Shown here: piece after piece, positions 60,770 to 64,000 of the stretch
How the letters are laid out: the number at the start of each line of letters is the position of its first letter
How positions within the stretch are numbered: position 1 is the first letter of the stretch
Assembly (NCBI GenBank): GCA_051531935.1
Contig: JAOPTR010000014.1
Location: forward strand, 38,333-102,332
Reading direction: 5' to 3'
DNA: 64,000 nt
DNA from: OCS116 sp051531935
GTDB lineage: Bacteria; Pseudomonadota; Alphaproteobacteria; Rhizobiales; OSC116
Translations under genes and position numbers: made by a program
The notes under the pieces: generated by a model
What the model was told of the DNA's origin: nothing
The model's input: the letters and a program-made list of their open reading frames with translations, nothing else
Database searches by the model: none

Positions 60770-63700
60770 CTATTCGCCTAATTCAGGCAATGCAAGAGGT
60801 TCTGCGAACACAGCTTCTGCGGCTGCATCTTCACGGGCTTGCGCTGCCAAAGCATCTGCACGTTCTTGTTCAGCTCTAATAAGTTGATCGCGTTTGGATG
60901 CAATCTTCTTCATACGAGCCAACATAGCACCGGTACCTGCAGGTAACAAACGACCCACAATCACGTTTTCTTTCAAACCTTCGAGAGTATCCACTTTACC
61001 ATGGATAGCCGCTTCGGTTAGCACTCTTGTGGTTTCTTGGAAAGAAGCCGCAGAGAATACTGAACGAGTTTGCAGTGAAGCTTTAGTAATACCTAATAGA
61101 ATTGGCATTGCTTTGGCTTCGCGTTTACCTTCTGCTTTAAGTTTTGCATTCATCTCAGCAAATTCATGACGGTCAATTTGTTCATTTTTAAACAATGCGC
61201 CATCACCTTGCTCAGTGATTTCAACTTTTTGCAGCATGTTACGTACGATAACTTCAATATGTTTATCGTTAATAGGCACGCCTTGCAAACGGTACACTTC
61301 CTGAATTTCGTTCACGAGGTAGTTTGAAAGTTCTTCAACACCTTTAATGGCCAAAATATCATGAGGAGCTGGGTTACCATCAAGAATATATTCACCCAAT
61401 TCAATATAGTCACCATCTTGCACTTGCAAATGTTTACCTTTTGGAATTAGATATTCTGCTGGTTCCAACTCTTCATTTTCAGGAACAATGGAAATACGAC
61501 GTTTATTTTTGTAATCACGGCCAAATTTAATTGTACCTGAAATTTCAGCAATAACCGCATGGTCTTTAGGACGACGCGCTTCAAACAATTCAGCAACACG
61601 CGGTAGACCACCAGTAATATCACGAGTTTTCGCAGATTCTTGAGGAATACGCGCCAACACATCACCAGGTTTCACAACTTGATCAGGTTCAACAGATAGA
61701 ATAGCGCCCACACTCATCATGTAAGAAGCATCACCACCTTTAGATAGAACCTTCATTTCGCCAGCTTCATCAACAATCACAATTGCAGGAGTTAAACCTG
61801 CGCCGCGAGTGTTAGAGCGCCAGTCAATAATAACACGCTGAGAAATACCAGTTGCATCGTCCATATCTTCTTGCACAGAAACTGTGTCATTCAGATCAAC
61901 GAATTTAATAGTACCGCCAACTTCAGTCATAATCGGACGTGAATACGGATCCCAATCAGCAATACGATCACCGCGAGAAATTTTAGCGCCATCTTTAAAC
62001 TTAATGCGCGAGCCGTAAGCCAATTTGTGACTAGCCAATTCATTGCCGTCAAGATCCATAATGGCAACAACCATATTACGACCCATCACAACCAAATCTT
62101 TGCTATCTGTCGTAATTGCACTGTCTTTTCTAAATTCTAGCACACCATCTTGCTTGCTCTCGACATATGAGTTATCGACCACTTGCGCAGTACCACCAAT
62201 ATGGAAAGTACGCATAGTTAGCTGTGTACCTGGCTCACCAATAGATTGAGCTGCAATAACACCAACAGCTTCACCAATGTTGACTTTAGTACCGCGTGCA
62301 AGGTCACGACCATAACAAGTGGCACAAACACCATTGGTAGATTTACAAGTCAAAATAGAACGAATTTCAATCTGTTGTAGATTGTTTTTCTCGATCAGTT
62401 CTGCATGTGTTTCGTCAACCATTGTATCTTTAGCAATAAGAAGCTTTTTTGAACCCGGTACGAATGTATCTGTTGCCACTGTACGACCAAGCACACGCTC
62501 AGCAACACTTGCAACAATTTCACCAGAGTCAATAATAGGGCGAACAACGATAAATTCTTCAGATCCACAATTGTCTTCGGTAATAATACTATCTTGTGCC
62601 ACGTCAACCAAACGACGTGTCAAATAACCAGAACTCGCGGTTTTCATAGCCGTATCGGCCAAACCTTTACGCGCACCATGGGTGGAGTTAAAGTATTCGT
62701 TAACTGTCAAGCCTTCTTTAAAGTTCGAAATAATTGGTGTTTCAATAATTTCGCCATTTGGCTTAGCCATCAATCCACGCATACCAGCAAGCTGTTTCAT
62801 CTGTGCTGGCGAACCACGAGCACCAGAATGAGACATCATATAAACCGAGTTAATTGGTTTTTGACGACCAGTTTCTTCGTCAACTTCAACCGCACTAATA
62901 CGGCCCATCATCGCGTCAGCAATTTTGTCAGTACATTTAGACCAAGCATCAACAACTTTATTGTATTTTTCACCTTTAGTGATCAAACCATCAAGATATT
63001 GTTGTTCAAATTCTTGGGTCAACTCAGTTGTATCGCCAACAATTTTTTCTTTAGAAGCAGGGATCATCATATCGTCTTTACCAAACGAAATACCAGCTTT
63101 ACAAGCCCACTTAAAGCCCATGCCCATCATCTTATCGCAGAACATAACTGTTTCTTTTTGACCACAATGACGATAAACAACGTCAATCATTTTAGAAATT
63201 TCTTTCTTAGTCAACAAACGGTTGATGATGTCAAATGTAATTTCTGAACGACGTGGCAAAAGAGTGCCCAAAATCAAACGACCAGGAGTTGTGTCGTAAA
63301 TTTTAGAAACCGGGTTACCTTCTTCATCAATACCAGTATAGCGACCTTTAACTTTTGCGTGCAAAGTCACAGCGCCAGTTTCAAGTGCATATTCAATTTC
63401 AGCTTGGCTAGAAAGCAACATGCCTTCGCCTGGCTCATTTGGAGCTTCTAGAGATAGGTAATAAAGACCCAATACAATATCTTGGCTCGGCACGATGATA
63501 GGATCACCAGATGCAGGATGCAAAATATTATTTGTAGACATCATTAATACACGTGCTTCAAGCTGAGCTTCAAGTGATAATGGCACATGAACCGCCATTT
63601 GGTCACCGTCAAAGTCGGCATTAAACGCTGTACAAACCAATGGATGAAGCTGAATAGCTTTACCTTCAATAAGTACTGGTTCAAAAGCTTGGATACCCAA

Positions 63701-64000
63701 TCTATGCAAAGTTGGTGCGCGGTTTAACATCACTGGATGTTCGCGAATAACTTCATCTAGAATATCCCAAACTTCTGGGCGGGCTTTTTCTACCAATTTT
63801 TTAGCTTGTTTCACTGTTGTCGAAAGACCACGTGCTTCAAGTTTAGAATAAATGAAGGGTTTAAACAGCTCAAGAGCCATTTTCTTAGGCAAACCACATT
63901 GATGCAATTTAAGCTCAGGGCCAACCACAATCACAGAACGGCCAGAATAATCAACACGCTTACCAAGTAAGTTTTGACGGAAACGACCTTGTTTACCTTT
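60770..64000 (-). CDS. rpoC: RNA polymerase beta' subunit, N-terminal part outside window
   Basis: The last 1076 codons are present and the frame is open to the window edge (GKQGRFRQNLLGKRVDYSGRS at the border). The catalytic motif NADFDGDQMAVHV with its three magnesium-binding aspartates is intact. Further on are the bridge helix/trigger loop segments (MMSHSGARGS, QSIGEPGTQLTMRTFH) and the second zinc site with cysteines in CKSTNGVCATCYGR. The C-terminus ends in an Ala/Glu-rich tail (LALPELGE). About 320 N-terminal residues should lie to the right. It is followed by an intrinsic terminator before the str operon. Confidence 0.98.
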   Translation of the reverse strand, partial: KGKQGRFRQNLLGKRVDYSGRSVIVVGPELKLHQCGLPKKMALELFKPFIYSKLEARGLSTTVKQAKKLVEKARPEVWDILDEVIREHPVMLNRAPTLHRLGIQAFEPVLIEGKAIQLHPLVCTAFNADFDGDQMAVHVPLSLEAQLEARVLMMSTNNILHPASGDPIIVPSQDIVLGLYYLSLEAPNEPGEGMLLSSQAEIEYALETGAVTLHAKVKGRYTGIDEEGNPVSKIYDTTPGRLILGTLLPRRSEITFDIINRLLTKKEISKMIDVVYRHCGQKETVMFCDKMMGMGFKWACKAGISFGKDDMMIPASKEKIVGDTTELTQEFEQQYLDGLITKGEKYNKVVDAWSKCTDKIADAMMGRISAVEVDEETGRQKPINSVYMMSHSGARGSPAQMKQLAGMRGLMAKPNGEIIETPIISNFKEGLTVNEYFNSTHGARKGLADTAMKTASSGYLTRRLVDVAQDSIITEDNCGSEEFIVVRPIIDSGEIVASVAERVLGRTVATDTFVPGSKKLLIAKDTMVDETHAELIEKNNLQQIEIRSILTCKSTNGVCATCYGRDLARGTKVNIGEAVGVIAAQSIGEPGTQLTMRTFHIGGTAQVVDNSYVESKQDGVLEFRKDSAITTDSKDLVVMGRNMVVAIMDLDGNELASHKLAYGSRIKFKDGAKISRGDRIADWDPYSRPIMTEVGGTIKFVDLNDTVSVQEDMDDATGISQRVIIDWRSNTRGAGLTPAIVIVDEAGEMKVLSKGGDASYMMSVGAILSVEPDQVVKPGDVLARIPQESAKTRDITGGLPRVAELFEARRPKDHAVIAEISGTIKFGRDYKNKRRISIVPENEELEPAEYLIPKGKHLQVQDGDYIELGEYILDGNPAPHDILAIKGVEELSNYLVNEIQEVYRLQGVPINDKHIEVIVRNMLQKVEITEQGDGALFKNEQIDRHEFAEMNAKLKAEGKREAKAMPILLGITKASLQTRSVFSAASFQETTRVLTEAAIHGKVDTLEGLKENVIVGRLLPAGTGAMLARMKKIASKRDQLIRAEQERADALAAQAREDAAAEAVFAEPLALPELGE

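Noticed and set aside
1..64000. tRNA genes, CRISPR arrays, insertion sequences and prophage genes
   Set aside because: No T-loop-like TTCGAnnC in a cloverleaf setting, no spaced direct repeats, no transposase or phage motifs were seen by eye.

Overview
The window reads as a chromosomal segment of an AT-rich alphaproteobacterium. Three things point there: an ATP12-family F1-ATPase assembly chaperone (a gene of alphaproteobacteria and mitochondria), an uninterrupted rpoC-str-S10-spc-alpha ribosomal supercluster with a short adk after secY, and the familiar run Do-like protease, rarA, crcB, rluC next to it. The genus cannot be fixed from this sequence. No tRNA, rRNA, CRISPR array, insertion sequence or prophage was seen.

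Layout. 1-4130: edge of an iron-complex uptake gene, a zinc alcohol dehydrogenase, a methyltransferase divergent from an Rrf2-type regulator, a UPF0178 protein and a hotdog thioesterase, closed by a two-way terminator. 4212-29424: a large acyl-CoA catabolic island. It holds a Liv-type ABC importer whose operon includes an acyl-CoA synthetase, an epoxide-hydrolase-like protein, two SDRs, a thioesterase, two zinc-free MDR oxidoreductases, a fused hydratase/3-hydroxyacyl-CoA dehydrogenase, a PaaG-like isomerase, four acyl-CoA dehydrogenases that look like two complementary alpha/beta pairs, an ACAD10/11-type dehydrogenase, a MaoC hydratase, a thiolase, a histidine phosphatase, an APH-type kinase and a TetR regulator. 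29458-41883: tpx, a HAD phosphatase, ATP12, a MerR regulator divergent from pccB-pccA, a Glyoxalase_8-like protein, lipB, a lone FliN-like protein, rluC, crcB, rarA and a Do-like protease. 42010-64000: ribosomal, RNA polymerase, secretion and elongation-factor genes, all on the minus strand, from rplQ back to a 5'-truncated rpoC.

How the island works together. Three copies of the inverted repeat CATACT-N4-AGTATG lie at the promoters that start its transcription units: before livH, between the MDR and FadJ-like genes, and between the ACAD10/11-like and MaoC genes. The TetR gene is the last gene of the MaoC operon. The simplest model is a self-contained regulon in which a carboxylic acid is imported, activated to its CoA ester, dehydrogenated, hydrated, oxidised and cleaved, with the acyl-CoA or acid acting as inducer. 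The heteromeric dehydrogenases and the kinase plus ACAD10/11-type pair suggest branched, cyclic or 4-hydroxylated acyl chains rather than simple fatty acids; the substrate is not shown by the sequence.

A second regulatory point is a 36-bp inverted repeat with 15-bp arms between the MerR gene and pccB, with the long promoter spacing typical of MerR control. In the ribosomal supercluster, candidate terminators follow rpoC, tuf, rplO and rplQ, and separate promoters are visible before rpsL and rpsM, so the long gene run is probably several regulated segments.
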